Below are positions 43,945 to 53,185 of a stretch of DNA of 64,000 nt, in pieces. The position numbers were made by a program, and so were the translations under genes. This stretch comes from Ga0077560 sp046330435 (GTDB lineage: Bacteria > Actinomycetota > Thermoleophilia > Miltoncostaeales > Miltoncostaeaceae), in assembly GCA_046330435.1 (NCBI GenBank), contig JAXLST010000019.1:1-64000 (forward strand), read 5' to 3'. The stretch's first letter is position 1. The number at the start of each line of letters is the position of its first letter. Below the pieces are notes generated by a model, which did no database searches, was not told the DNA's origin, and saw only the letters and a program-made list of their open reading frames with translations.

Positions 43945-45156
43945 ATGCCCGTCCTCAGCGAGCTGCTGGGCCGCGACGTCGTCGACGAGGACGGACGCCG
44001 CACCGGGGTGGTCGCCGACCTGGGGGTGCGGCTCGACGACGTGCACCCGCCGGTGCGGGAGCTCGTGGTGCGCACCGGCCGCACGCGCCGCTGGGCACCG
44101 CGCGAGGCGGTGCTGGAACTGGAGGGCGACCGGGCGGTGGTGCGGGCCGCGGCGCTCGTGGACGGCGAGCCCCCCGATGCCCTGCTGCTGGGCCGCGACG
44201 TGCTCGACACCCAGGTGTTCGACGTTCGCGGGCGCGCGATGGCCCGGGTGGGCGACGTCGCCCTGGTGCGGTCCGGTGAGGGGCTGCGGGTCGCGGGCGT
44301 GCAGGTGGGGATGGGCTCCGTGCTGCGGCGCATCGGGCTGCGCCGGCTCGCAGGGCGCCTGCGCGACGACCCGGTGGACTGGGAGGCGGTGCACCTGACC
44401 TCCCGCCACGGGCACGCGCTGGAGCTGGATGCCCCCGACCCGCGCCGTGCGCGGCTCACCCCCGGCGCGCTGTCCGCCCTGGTCGCGCGCCTGCCGCCGG
44501 CCCGCGGCGCGGAGCTGCTGAGCCGCGTGGACCCCGCCCCCGCCGCGGAGGCCCTGGGCCGCCAGCGCCCCCGGCACGGCGGCCGCCTGGTGCGCGAGCT
44601 CGGCACGCGGGGCGCCGCCCCGATCGTGGCGGCGATGGCCCGCGACGACGCCACCGCGGCCCTGCGGCACCTCACCTCGGCGCGGCGCGACCGCCTGCTG
44701 GCAGAGATGGGGGAGGACCGCGCCGAGGTGCTGCGGCGCCTGCTCGCCCACCCGCCGCACACCGCCGCCGGGCTCATGAACCCCGACGTCCTGCGGGCGC
44801 GGGAGGGGACGCCGGCGGCGGAGCTGCTGGCCCTGGCCACGGCGGCCCCCACCCGGCTCGACGCCATGCGCACCGTCGTCGTGGTCGACGCGGATGACCG
44901 GGTGGTGGGCGCGGTGCCGCCCCGGGAGCTGCTGGCCGGGACCTGCCGGGTCCTGCCCACGCCGGTGGTCGCGGCGGACGCCGGTACGGATGTCGTGGAC
45001 GATGCGTTCGCGACCCACGACATCCTGCTGCTGCCGGTCGCCGGCGCCGACGGCCGGCTCATCGGCGGCATCGCCGTCGACGACGTGCTTGAGGAGCTCC
45101 TGGCGGCGCGCCTGCCCGGGCGGCGGCGCTACCCGCACCTGGGCCGGCGGCGGTGA
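43945..45156 (+). CDS. PRC-barrel / MgtE-N / CBS regulatory protein
   Basis: 403 aa, soluble. Residues ~1-160 contain two PRC-barrel-like repeats (LGRDVVDEDGRRTGVVADLGV; LGRDVLDTQVFDVRGRAMARV). Residues ~175-275 resemble the MgtE N-terminal superhelix (LSALVARLPPARGAELLSRVDPA). A CBS pair follows (about 280-400; HPPHTAAGLMNPDVL, VVVVDADDRVVGAVPP, LLLPVAGADGRLIGGIAVDDVL). In MgtE these two regions form the Mg2+-sensing gate. Here they are on a separate protein whose gene overlaps the permease downstream (GTGA overlap), so it probably gates that transporter. Confidence 0.82.
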   Translation: MPVLSELLGRDVVDEDGRRTGVVADLGVRLDDVHPPVRELVVRTGRTRRWAPREAVLELEGDRAVVRAAALVDGEPPDALLLGRDVLDTQVFDVRGRAMARVGDVALVRSGEGLRVAGVQVGMGSVLRRIGLRRLAGRLRDDPVDWEAVHLTSRHGHALELDAPDPRRARLTPGALSALVARLPPARGAELLSRVDPAPAAEALGRQRPRHGGRLVRELGTRGAAPIVAAMARDDATAALRHLTSARRDRLLAEMGEDRAEVLRRLLAHPPHTAAGLMNPDVLRAREGTPAAELLALATAAPTRLDAMRTVVVVDADDRVVGAVPPRELLAGTCRVLPTPVVAADAGTDVVDDAFATHDILLLPVAGADGRLIGGIAVDDVLEELLAARLPGRRRYPHLGRRR

Positions 45157-46379
45157 TGCGCCGCGCGTCCCTGGGGGCGCTGCTCGCCGTGCTGGGCCCC
45201 GGGCTGCTCGCCGGCCTGTCCGACGACGACCCCGCCGGCATCACCACCTACTCGATCCTCGGCGCCGAGCACGGCTACCGGCTGCTGTGGGTGCTGCTGG
45301 TCGCCACCGCCGCGCTCATCGTGTTCCACGAGCTGGGCGCCCGGATGGGCGTGGTGACCGGGCAGGGCCTCACGGGGCTCATCCGGGAGCGGTACGGGGT
45401 GCGGGTGGCGCTGCTGGCGCTGATCGCCCTGGTGGTCGCCAACGTGGGCACCACGTGCGCGGAGTTCGCGGGGATCGCCGCGGGCATGGAGCTCGCCGGC
45501 ACGCCGCGCTGGCTCAGCGTCCCGGTGGCGGCCGCCGCGGTGTCGGTGCTGGTCGTGCGGGGCGGGTTCCGCAGCGTCGAGCACGTGCTCATGCTGCTGG
45601 CGTCGGTGTTCGCCGCGTACGTGGTCTCGGGTGTCCTCGCCCACCCGGACTGGGGCGCGGTGGGCCGGGGGCTGGTGGTGCCGTCCATGCCGTTCGACCG
45701 GGACGGGATCCTGGTGGTCACCGCGACGGTGGGCACCACCCTCGCCCCCTGGGGCCTCGCGTTCATCCAGAGCTACGCCGTCGACAAGCGGCTGTCGGTG
45801 CGGGACCTGCGCTACGAGCGGGTGGACGTGATCACCGGGGCGGTGCTCACCGGGGTGATCGGCGCGATGGTCATCGTGGCCTGCGCGGCCACGCTGCACG
45901 CCACCGGCCGGTCCATCGAGGACGCCGCGGACGCCGCCACCGCCCTGGAGCCCCTGGCGGGCGGGCTGGCCTCGACCCTCTTCGGGGTCGGCCTGGTGGG
46001 CTCCGCCCTGCTGGCCGCCTCGATCCTGCCCATGTCCACCGCGTACTCGGTGAGCGAGGTGCTGGGCACCGAGGCGGCGCTCGACGACCGGGTGCGCGAC
46101 GCCCCGGTCTTCTACGGCACCTTCGGCACGGTGACCCTGGTGTCCGCGGCCCTGGTGCTCATCCCCGGCGCGCCCCTGGTGCAGATCCTCTACCTCACCC
46201 AGGCGCTCAACGCGGTGCTGCTGCTTCCCCTGCTGGTGCTCATCGTGGGGATCTGCCGCGACCGTCGCATCATGGGCGAGCACGCGCTGGGGCGCCGCGG
46301 CATGGCGCTGGTGTCGGCCACCATCGCGCTGCTCGCCCTCTGCGTCGGCGCGCTGGGGGCGGTGTCCGTCCTGGGCTGA
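45153..46379 (+). CDS. NRAMP-like divalent metal transporter
   Basis: 408 aa, about 11 membrane helices. Helix 1 has GPGLLAGLSDDDPAGITTY, where the canonical NRAMP DPGN is DPAG. Helix 6 has ATVGTTLAPWGLAF in place of the usual MPHN, so the methionine that selects Mn/Fe is missing. Loss of these residues is seen in NRAMP-related transporters that move Mg2+ or have other selectivity. Together with the MgtE-like partner, a Mg2+ or related role is inferred. Start GTG 45153 overlaps the upstream TGA. Confidence 0.82.
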   Translation: MMRRASLGALLAVLGPGLLAGLSDDDPAGITTYSILGAEHGYRLLWVLLVATAALIVFHELGARMGVVTGQGLTGLIRERYGVRVALLALIALVVANVGTTCAEFAGIAAGMELAGTPRWLSVPVAAAAVSVLVVRGGFRSVEHVLMLLASVFAAYVVSGVLAHPDWGAVGRGLVVPSMPFDRDGILVVTATVGTTLAPWGLAFIQSYAVDKRLSVRDLRYERVDVITGAVLTGVIGAMVIVACAATLHATGRSIEDAADAATALEPLAGGLASTLFGVGLVGSALLAASILPMSTAYSVSEVLGTEAALDDRVRDAPVFYGTFGTVTLVSAALVLIPGAPLVQILYLTQALNAVLLLPLLVLIVGICRDRRIMGEHALGRRGMALVSATIALLALCVGALGAVSVLG

Positions 46380-46433
46380 CCCGGCGCGGTAGCGTCCCCG
46401 CTGCGGGGTGGGAACCGGAACGAGGAGATGCAC

Positions 46434-47372
46434 GTGGCGACGATGCGCGCGGTGGTGACCGAGGCCTGGGGCGGTCCCGAGGTGATGTCGGTGCGCGAGG
46501 TGGACCGGCCGGAGCCGGGCGAGGGCGAGGTGCTGGTGCGCGTCGCCGCGGCCGGGGTGAACCCGGTGGACTGGAAGACGCGCAAGAGCGGCGGCCTGCT
46601 GGCCCGCAAGGGCGTCGAGCCGCCGGTGATCCTGGGCTGGGACGTCTCCGGCACCGTGGAGGCCGTGGGCCCGGGCGTGACCCGGTTCGCGGTGGGCGAC
46701 GAGGTGTACGGCATGCCGCGGTTCCCCGGGCTCGCCGCGGCGTACGCGGAGTACGTGGCGGCCCCGGAGGCCGACCTGGCCCGCAAGCCCGCCTCGGTGG
46801 GGCACGCGGAGGCCGCGGCCCTGCCGCTGGTGGGGCTCACCGTCCTGCAGGCGTTCCGCAAGGCGGAGCTGCAGCCCGGCCAGACGGTGCTGGTGCACGG
46901 CGCCGCCGGCGGGGTGGGCTCGGTGGCCGTCCAGGTCGCCAAGGCCCTGGGCGCCCGCGTGGCGGGCACCGCGAGCGCCGCCAACCAGGACCTCCTGCGC
47001 GAGCTGGGCGTGGACGAGCCCATCGACTACGCCTCCCAGGACTTCGGGCAGATGCTCTCCGACGTCGACGTGGTGCTCGACACCCAGGGCGGCGAGGTGC
47101 GCGAGCGCTCCTGGGGCGTGATGCGCCCCGGCGGGTTCCTGGTGAGCATCGTGGGCCCGCCCAAGGAGGGCGAGGCGGAGGGCCACGGCGTGCGCGGCGC
47201 CGGGATCATGGTGCGCACCGGCGGCGAGCAGCTGGAGGAGCTGGCCCGCATGGTCGACGACGGCAAGCTCACCCCGGTCGTGAGCGCCACCTACCCGCTG
47301 GCCGATGCGGCCGAGGCGCACCGGTCGCTGGAGACCGGCCACGCGCGCGGCAAGCTGGTGCTGCTGGCCTGA
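46434..47372 (+). CDS. NAD(P)-dependent quinone-oxidoreductase-like MDR enzyme
   Basis: 312 aa, medium-chain dehydrogenase/reductase of the zinc-free quinone reductase type. It has a GroES-like N-terminus (AAGVNPVDWKTR, GWDVSGTVEAVGPGVTRFAVGDEVYG) and a Rossmann motif (VLVHGAAGGVGSVAVQVAKALGARV). No structural zinc cysteines. GTG 46434 is preferred because GAGGAG sits 6 nt upstream; an ATG directly after GAGGAG is too close. It likely reduces quinones or enones with NADPH. Confidence 0.88.
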   Translation: MATMRAVVTEAWGGPEVMSVREVDRPEPGEGEVLVRVAAAGVNPVDWKTRKSGGLLARKGVEPPVILGWDVSGTVEAVGPGVTRFAVGDEVYGMPRFPGLAAAYAEYVAAPEADLARKPASVGHAEAAALPLVGLTVLQAFRKAELQPGQTVLVHGAAGGVGSVAVQVAKALGARVAGTASAANQDLLRELGVDEPIDYASQDFGQMLSDVDVVLDTQGGEVRERSWGVMRPGGFLVSIVGPPKEGEAEGHGVRGAGIMVRTGGEQLEELARMVDDGKLTPVVSATYPLADAAEAHRSLETGHARGKLVLLA

Positions 47373-47435
47373 GCCGCGTCACAGGGGGAGGGGCTCCGGC
47401 GATACGGTCGTCGACGGCGACGATCGGAGACCCCG

Positions 47436-48008
47436 ATGGAAGCACCCTCCCCCATGACCGCGGCGGAACCGGCCGACGCGGAGCTGTTGCGGCGGGCGCG
47501 CAGCGACCCGGCCGCCTTCCGGGCGCTGTACGACCGGTACGCCGAGCGCGTGCACCGGTACCACCTGCGCCGGTGCGGCGACCCGCACGCCGCGCAGGAC
47601 CTCACGGCCGAGACCTTCGCCCGCGCCTGGATCGTGCGGACCCGGTTCCGCGACCGAGCCGGCGGGTCCGCGGGGCCCTGGCTGTTCGGGATCGCGCGGA
47701 ACGTGCTCCTCGCATCGGTGCGCGCCCGCCGGCTGGAGCGGTCGGCCTGCGAGCGCCTGGGGCTGCGGGACCGGCTGGATCGCGGACCGGCCCGCGCGGT
47801 CCCGGACGAGTCGTGGCTCGACGGCGCGGACGAGTTGCTCGACGCCCTCCCGCCCGGGCAGGCCGACGCCGTGCGCCTGCACGTGATCGACGACCTGGAC
47901 TACGACGCCGCCGCCGAGCGGCTGGAGACGACCCCGCAGGCGGTGCGCGCCCGCGTGTCCCGCGGGCTGCGGGCGCTGCGCCTGCGCCACGAGGGAGGAG
48001 CCCGATGA
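47436..48008 (+). CDS. ECF-type sigma factor
   Basis: 190 aa with sigma-70 region 2 (AFRALYDRYAERVHRYHLRRCGDPHAAQDLTAETFARAW) and region 4 (LDALPPGQADAVRLHVIDDLDYDAAAERLETTPQAVRARVSRGLRALR). It directs RNA polymerase to a small regulon. ATG 47436 after GGAG. The stop overlaps the ATG of the next gene (ATGA), so sigma factor and membrane partner are coupled. That partner is the probable anti-sigma or sensor. The surface-protein gene at 48.5-53.2 kb is a possible target. Confidence 0.9.
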   Translation: MEAPSPMTAAEPADAELLRRARSDPAAFRALYDRYAERVHRYHLRRCGDPHAAQDLTAETFARAWIVRTRFRDRAGGSAGPWLFGIARNVLLASVRARRLERSACERLGLRDRLDRGPARAVPDESWLDGADELLDALPPGQADAVRLHVIDDLDYDAAAERLETTPQAVRARVSRGLRALRLRHEGGAR

Positions 48009-48493
48009 GCGACCTGCACGCCGACCTGTGCGCCCTGGGTGACGACCTCGAACGGGCGGCGCGCCGGGACCTGGCGTCCCGCCGGGCGCCGCGACGCCGC
48101 CGGATCCTGATCGCCGCGGTCGCGGCCGCCGTCCTGATCTCCGGCGGCGCGTTCGCGGCCGGCAGGCTCACCGACGAGCGCACGGTGGCCGCGAGCCTCC
48201 CGGCCGGCACCGCCGCCCTCCTGGGCGCGGACGCCACGTGCACGGAGGTCCGTGCCGGGCTGGAGTACGCGTGCACGACCGACCGGGGCCCGGACCCCGC
48301 GATCGAACGGATCGACGACTGGACGGGCACGGTCGAGCCGACCCTCGACGCGACCTCGCACGTCAACGGCGGGTGCCGCGGCGAGAACGCCGAGGGCACG
48401 CGCTGGCGGTGCTACGTCGGGGAGGAGGCCGTCCGCCAGGGGATCATCACGGCGGACTTCCTGGGCGAGCCCGCGGGCCCCGGACGGGGCTGC
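48005..48493 (+). CDS. membrane partner of ECF sigma factor, stop codon missing
   Basis: About 162 aa from ATG 48005. An N-terminal cytoplasmic helix (DLHADLCALGDDLERAARRD), one membrane helix (ILIAAVAAAVLISGGAFAAG), then an extracytoplasmic domain with Cys (ATCTEVRAGLEYACTTD, HVNGGCRGEN, WRCYVGEEAVRQGIITADFLGE). Relatives usually stop soon after the DFLGE...PG segment. Here the expected stop position is TGC (48491-48493) and the frame stays open through the terminator and far into the opposing gene. This is either a real stop loss or a one-base error. It may be an anti-sigma-like regulator; no zinc-binding HxxxCxxC motif is seen. Confidence 0.6.
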
Positions 48494-48500
48494 GCCCGCC

Positions 48501-48536
48501 GGGTCCCGGCGCCGGAGAGAGACGGCGCCGGGACCC
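48501..48536. terminator. bidirectional terminator
   Basis: Perfect 14-bp stem GGGTCCCGGCGCCG/CGGCGCCGGGACCC (48501-48514/48523-48536) with a GAGAGAGA loop, between converging genes. Confidence 0.75.
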
Positions 48537-48544
48537 CGGGGCTC

Positions 48545-51500
48545 CTACCTGCCGGTGCCGGTCAGCTGCGCGCCGACCGAGCCGGGCAGGGAGGTCGCGT
48601 CACCGGTCACCGTGAGGTTCGCGGTGGTGGCGACGGCCGCGGTGGGCCGGTAGGAGACCGTGATGTTGCAGGTCTTCCCCGGCTGGATCACCGTGGCGAT
48701 GCAGCCCGGCCCGGCAACCGTGTACAGCGGGTTGTCGGTGGCGGCCGCGTTGAGGCGGAACGCCAGGGTGCCGGTGTTCTTGACCGTGACCGTCTGGGTC
48801 TTGGTCGTGTTGATGTTCACGGTCCCGAACTTCACCGGGGACGGCGAGATCGAGAACGTGGACCCGTTGCCGGTGCCGGACAGCGACACGGCGGTCGACC
48901 CTCCGGTGGCGTTGTGCGGGATGGTCAGCGTCGCCGAGCGGGCGCCGATGGCCGTGGGGCTGAATCGCACGCTGATCTGGCACTGGGCGCCGGGGGCGAG
49001 TGCCACCGTGCAGCCGTTCGCCGTGATCGCGTAGTCCGCCGCGCCGGTCCCCGCGATGGCGGGGGCCGCCGGGAAGCTCAGCGGCGCGGTGCCCGTGTTG
49101 CGCACCGTCGTCGTGAGCGTCACCGGGGCGCCGGCCGTGACCGTGCCGAACGCCAGGACGCCCGGGGTCACCGTGGCGGCCGGGGCGCCGACCGTGTCGG
49201 CCGTGCCGGTGAGGTCCACCTGCACCGCCTGGCCGGTGGCCGGGGCGACCCGCAGCCGGGCCGCCTTGTTGCCCGCCGTGGCGGGCGAGAACCGCACCTG
49301 CACCGTGCAGGTCTGGTCCAGGGCGAGCACCGTGGTGCCCGCGACGCACGTCCCGCCAGTGATCTGGAAGTCACCGGCGCCGAAGTCGGTGAGCCCGATG
49401 GCCGAGACCGGCGTCCCGGCGCGGACGCCGGTGATCGTGACGGTCTGCGCGGCGCTGCTGTTGCCCACCGTGACGTTCCCGAAGGTCAGGTTCGACGCGG
49501 TGGTCTGCAGCGGCCCGGCGAGCTTGCCGGAGACCATGAAGCGGTCCGTGATGCCCACCGTGTTGCCGGCGGAGTCCTGGATCGCGAAGTGGTTCACCGG
49601 GGTGCCCGCACCGGCCGGGATGTACGTGCCGCCGGTGACGCGGTGGAAGCTGACGGCGTCACCGAGGTAGCCGTCGGGAGCGGCCGGGCCCACGTTCGGG
49701 TCCCACCGCAGGAAGCTGTCGGCCGGGTTGTTGCCCGGGACCGGCAGCGGCCCGAAGGCGCTGTTGAACGTGCACGGCGCGGCGGTGCAACCCACGTTGA
49801 TCGTCCCGCCGTTGCGAGGGATCCCGCCGTTGCCGTTGGTGGTGTAGTTGAACGCGCCGTACGGGGTCACGAACGTGTAGGTCGTGTTCGCGCACAGCCC
49901 GGAGGTGACCACCACCCGGATGCGGGCGAAGGTCATCTGGTCGCCGGCGATCGGGGTGCCGTTGAGGAACGAGCCCTCGAGGGCGACCCGGATGAAGGCG
50001 GTGCCCGCCGGGGTCCCGGCGCAGCCGGGGGTCGACACCAGGTCGGAGTCGGCCACCGCGTAGAAGAACTCACCCGGGTAGTTCGAGGGGAAGTTCAGCG
50101 CGTTGTCCGGCACGAACCCGGCGTCGCCCAGGACGATGCAGTTCGGGTCGCTCGCGTCGAGACAGGGCTCGAGGCGGGTGCCGGACGCGTCCTGGTACCA
50201 CAGCGGGAAGCCGTCGAAGCCGCGCACCTGGCCGCTCACGGCGGCGTTCGCCGCCGATGCGGTCCCGGTGAGGGGCACCGTGTGGGTCCCGCCCGGTGCG
50301 TTGTCGGTGATCACCAGGTTCGCGGAGCGCGGCCCGGCGACGTCCGGGGTGAACACCACGTCCACCTCGCAGCTGCCGTCCACCGGGACGGGCGCCGCGC
50401 AGCGGTTGGCGGCCACCGCGAAGGCGGCCGGGTTGGCCCCGCCGATGGCGGCGCCGTTGACCACCAGCGGCGCGGTGCCGCCGGCGTTCGAGATCGTCAC
50501 GGTGGAGATCCCGCTGGTGCGGCCCACGTGCAGCGGCGCGAACGCCACGGAGCGCGGGGAGAAGCTGATCGCGGCGTTGCCGACCGGGGCGTCGCCCGTG
50601 CCGGTCACCGGGATCGCCAGCGGGTTGTTGAGCCCGCTGTGCTGGACCTGCACGGTCGCCGACCGCGTGCCCACCGCGGTGGGCTGGAAGGTGACCGTGA
50701 TCGTGCAGGGCGTGCCGGGCGTCAGGGACGCCGAGGCGCAGGTGCCCGCGGCGACGGTGAAGTCGCCGGCATCGGTGCCCGCCATCGTGATGGCGTTCAC
50801 GTTCAGCGGCGTGGTGCCGGTGTTCGTGAGGGTCACCGTCTGGGACACCGAGGTGCCCACGGACGCGTGCCCGAGGTCGGGCTTCTCCGGCGTGGCCTCG
50901 AGCGGCCCGCGGAGCTTGCCCATGACGGTGAACAGGCGGGTCTCGGCGACCAGCGTGCCGTCCATCCGCTCGATGCGGAAGTAGTTCGCGGGGTTCGTGC
51001 CGTCGGGACGGTACGGGGCCCCCGTGATGCGGTGCAGGCTCACGCCGTCACCGAGGTAGCCCGCCGGGGCGGCGCCGAACGCCGGGTCCCAGGAGACCAG
51101 GCCGCCCAGCACGCGGCTGGACAGGGCCTGCGAGTAGTCGCAGGGCGACGCGGCCGTCGGGACGCACCCGATGTCCTCGGTGCCCGCGGCCGGCTTCACC
51201 GCGCCGGCGTCGTCGGTCTGGATGACCTCCGTGCCGTACGGGTGGATGAAGCGGTACTGCGTGTCGGCGCACAGGCCGCCGCGGACGACGATGCGGATGC
51301 GCCCGAAGACCATCTGCGTGCCGTCGACCGGCGCTGGCCCGGTGAAGGTGCCCTCCAGGGCGGTGCGCACGAAGGCGCGGCCCGGGTCGCTCCCGGCGCA
51401 GCCGGGGGTCGTGACGTTGTCGCTGGTGGCGACCTGGTAGAAGAACTCGGCCGGGAAGTTGTCCGCGAAGTGCACGGGGCCGCGGGCCGGGTCGTAGTTG

Positions 51501-53185
51501 GCGTCCGGCAGGACGATGCAGTTCGGGTCGGCCGCGTCGATGCACTGCCCGACGGTGATGCCGGCCTCGTCGCGGTACCAGTCCGCGAAGTGGTTGGACG
51601 GGTCGGTCGTGGCGGACACGGCGGCGACGCCGCCGGTGCCGGTGCCGGTGATCACCACGTCGGTGGGCGAGCCCGCGGCGTTGGAGACGATGCGGACACG
51701 GGCCGTGTGGGCCCCGGGCACCATCGGCGCGAACATCACGTCGATCGTGCAGGTGCCGCCCACGGCGACGGCGGCGCCGCCGACGCAGGTGTCGCCCAGG
51801 ACGAGGAACTCGTCCGGGTCGTCGCCGGCCGGGTGCGGCAGGAACACCGAGGTGATCTCCAGCGGCGCGGTGCCGGTGTTGCTCACCGTGATGGTGCGGC
51901 GCGGGCTGGTGGTGCGCACCCGCACGCCGCCGAACGCCAGCGATGCGACGTCGGTGGACAGGGCGGGCGCCGCGGCCACGGCGGTGCCGGTGCCGGTCAC
52001 CGTGATCGACAGCGGCGACCGCACCCCGCCGTTGGAGGCGAGGGAGAGGGTCGCGTCCCGCGCGCCGGCGGCGGACGGGGTGAAGCGCAGCGCCACCGTG
52101 CAGGTGGCGTCACGGGCGAGGAGCAGCCCGTTGGTGCAGGTGGTGCCCGCCGCGACGACCGCGAAGTCGCCGCCGGCCGCGCCGCCCAGCTGGGGGGCGC
52201 CCAGGGTCACGGACGCGGTGTCGACGTTGGTGAACGTGACGGTCCGGACGCCGCTCGGGGTGCCCTGCGGCTGCCCGGCGAAGTCCAGCGTGCCCGTGGA
52301 GGCGGTGAGCGAGCCGGCCAGGCGGCCGGCGACCGAGAACAGGGACGTGCTGGCGACCAGCGTGTCGTCCATGTTCCGGATCTCGAAGGCGTTGGGGTTG
52401 CCCGCCGTCGCACCGGTGATCTGGTGCAGCGTCGCCCCGTCGCCCAGGTAACCGGCGGGGGCGGCGCCGGACGCCGGGTCCCACCGCAGGAAGCCGTCGG
52501 TGCCCGAGCCGAACACGCGGCTGGGCCCGGCGAGGGTGAAGTCGCACCGCGCGAGCGGCGTGGGGACGCACCCGATGTCCTCGGTGCCCACGTTCGCCGG
52601 GATCGCCCCGGCGCCGTTGGTGGTGAGGATCTCGGTCCCGTACGGGTGCACGAACTTGTACTGGGTGTCCGGGCAGAGGCCGGAGGTGACCTTCACCCGG
52701 ATGCGGCCGAACACCATCTGCTCGTTCGGCGCGGGCAGGCCGTTCACGAACGCGCCCTCCAGGGCGATCCGCACGGAGGCCCGGCCGGGGGCGGAGGTGC
52801 CGCAGCCGACGGTCGGGATGTTCTCGGAGTCGGCGAGCGCGTAGAAGAACTCGTCCGGGAAGTTGGTGGGGAACACCACCGGGTTCGCCGGGTTGAAGCT
52901 CGCGGACGGCAGCAGGACGCAGTTCGCGTCCGCGGTGTCGATGCACTGGTCCACGCGGTTGCCCGCGTTGTCCTGGTACCAGGTGGGGAAGCCGTTCCGC
53001 GCATCGATGACGGGCGACGGGGAGCCCGCCCCCGCGGCGTGGGCCGCCAGCTGCGAGAGCAGCAGGACGACGCCGAGCGCCAGCAGGGCAAGCATCCGGA
53101 GGGGGGCGGTTGCCGCGCCCGGCGGGGCGGTGCCGGCGCGCGGGCGCGGCGTGCCCCTCCCTCGGAGATGGTCTCCAGGTTGCAT
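48545..53185 (-). CDS. 1546-aa secreted modular surface protein (choice-of-anchor D / ASH repeats)
   Basis: ATG 53183-53185 after GGAGAGG; signal region about 1-52 (LALLALGVVLLLSQLAAHA). It alternates a ~235-residue module, present three times (about 61-292, 530-760 and 990-1225), with ASH/choice-of-anchor-D immunoglobulin-like domains: two after module 1, two after module 2, three at the end. Each module contains (F)P.WYQD..G, C.D..DPNC..L, NFP.EFFY, GC....G.A..R.ALEG.F, TPYG/HPYGTE, DP..G.AP.GYLGD and G.L.GPL. ASH domains show TVTVSNTGTAPLEI and C(T/E)(I/V)(D/Q)VRF.P. No LPxTG or other anchor is visible. Probably an exported adhesin or matrix protein. Confidence 0.85.
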   Translation of the reverse strand: MQPGDHLRGRGTPRPRAGTAPPGAATAPLRMLALLALGVVLLLSQLAAHAAGAGSPSPVIDARNGFPTWYQDNAGNRVDQCIDTADANCVLLPSASFNPANPVVFPTNFPDEFFYALADSENIPTVGCGTSAPGRASVRIALEGAFVNGLPAPNEQMVFGRIRVKVTSGLCPDTQYKFVHPYGTEILTTNGAGAIPANVGTEDIGCVPTPLARCDFTLAGPSRVFGSGTDGFLRWDPASGAAPAGYLGDGATLHQITGATAGNPNAFEIRNMDDTLVASTSLFSVAGRLAGSLTASTGTLDFAGQPQGTPSGVRTVTFTNVDTASVTLGAPQLGGAAGGDFAVVAAGTTCTNGLLLARDATCTVALRFTPSAAGARDATLSLASNGGVRSPLSITVTGTGTAVAAAPALSTDVASLAFGGVRVRTTSPRRTITVSNTGTAPLEITSVFLPHPAGDDPDEFLVLGDTCVGGAAVAVGGTCTIDVMFAPMVPGAHTARVRIVSNAAGSPTDVVITGTGTGGVAAVSATTDPSNHFADWYRDEAGITVGQCIDAADPNCIVLPDANYDPARGPVHFADNFPAEFFYQVATSDNVTTPGCAGSDPGRAFVRTALEGTFTGPAPVDGTQMVFGRIRIVVRGGLCADTQYRFIHPYGTEVIQTDDAGAVKPAAGTEDIGCVPTAASPCDYSQALSSRVLGGLVSWDPAFGAAPAGYLGDGVSLHRITGAPYRPDGTNPANYFRIERMDGTLVAETRLFTVMGKLRGPLEATPEKPDLGHASVGTSVSQTVTLTNTGTTPLNVNAITMAGTDAGDFTVAAGTCASASLTPGTPCTITVTFQPTAVGTRSATVQVQHSGLNNPLAIPVTGTGDAPVGNAAISFSPRSVAFAPLHVGRTSGISTVTISNAGGTAPLVVNGAAIGGANPAAFAVAANRCAAPVPVDGSCEVDVVFTPDVAGPRSANLVITDNAPGGTHTVPLTGTASAANAAVSGQVRGFDGFPLWYQDASGTRLEPCLDASDPNCIVLGDAGFVPDNALNFPSNYPGEFFYAVADSDLVSTPGCAGTPAGTAFIRVALEGSFLNGTPIAGDQMTFARIRVVVTSGLCANTTYTFVTPYGAFNYTTNGNGGIPRNGGTINVGCTAAPCTFNSAFGPLPVPGNNPADSFLRWDPNVGPAAPDGYLGDAVSFHRVTGGTYIPAGAGTPVNHFAIQDSAGNTVGITDRFMVSGKLAGPLQTTASNLTFGNVTVGNSSAAQTVTITGVRAGTPVSAIGLTDFGAGDFQITGGTCVAGTTVLALDQTCTVQVRFSPATAGNKAARLRVAPATGQAVQVDLTGTADTVGAPAATVTPGVLAFGTVTAGAPVTLTTTVRNTGTAPLSFPAAPAIAGTGAADYAITANGCTVALAPGAQCQISVRFSPTAIGARSATLTIPHNATGGSTAVSLSGTGNGSTFSISPSPVKFGTVNINTTKTQTVTVKNTGTLAFRLNAAATDNPLYTVAGPGCIATVIQPGKTCNITVSYRPTAAVATTANLTVTGDATSLPGSVGAQLTGTGR
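49510..50215 (-). repeat. novel module copy 3 of surface protein
   Basis: Encodes residues ~990-1225, beginning DGFPLWYQDASG and ending MVSGKLAGPLQT; same motif order as the other copies. Confidence 0.65.
50905..51595 (-). repeat. novel module copy 2 of surface protein
   Basis: Encodes residues ~530-760, beginning NHFADWYRDEAG and ending TVMGKLRGPLEA; same motif order as the other copies. Confidence 0.65.
52310..53005 (-). repeat. novel module copy 1 of surface protein
   Basis: Encodes residues ~61-292, beginning DARNGFPTWYQDNAG and ending SVAGRLAGSL. Homologous to the copies at 50905-51595 and 49510-50215. Confidence 0.65.

Noticed and set aside
41677..45138. Long minus-strand frame across Acg, kynureninase and MgtE-N genes
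   Set aside because: Kynureninase is coded in another minus frame and the other two on the plus strand; this frame has no motifs.
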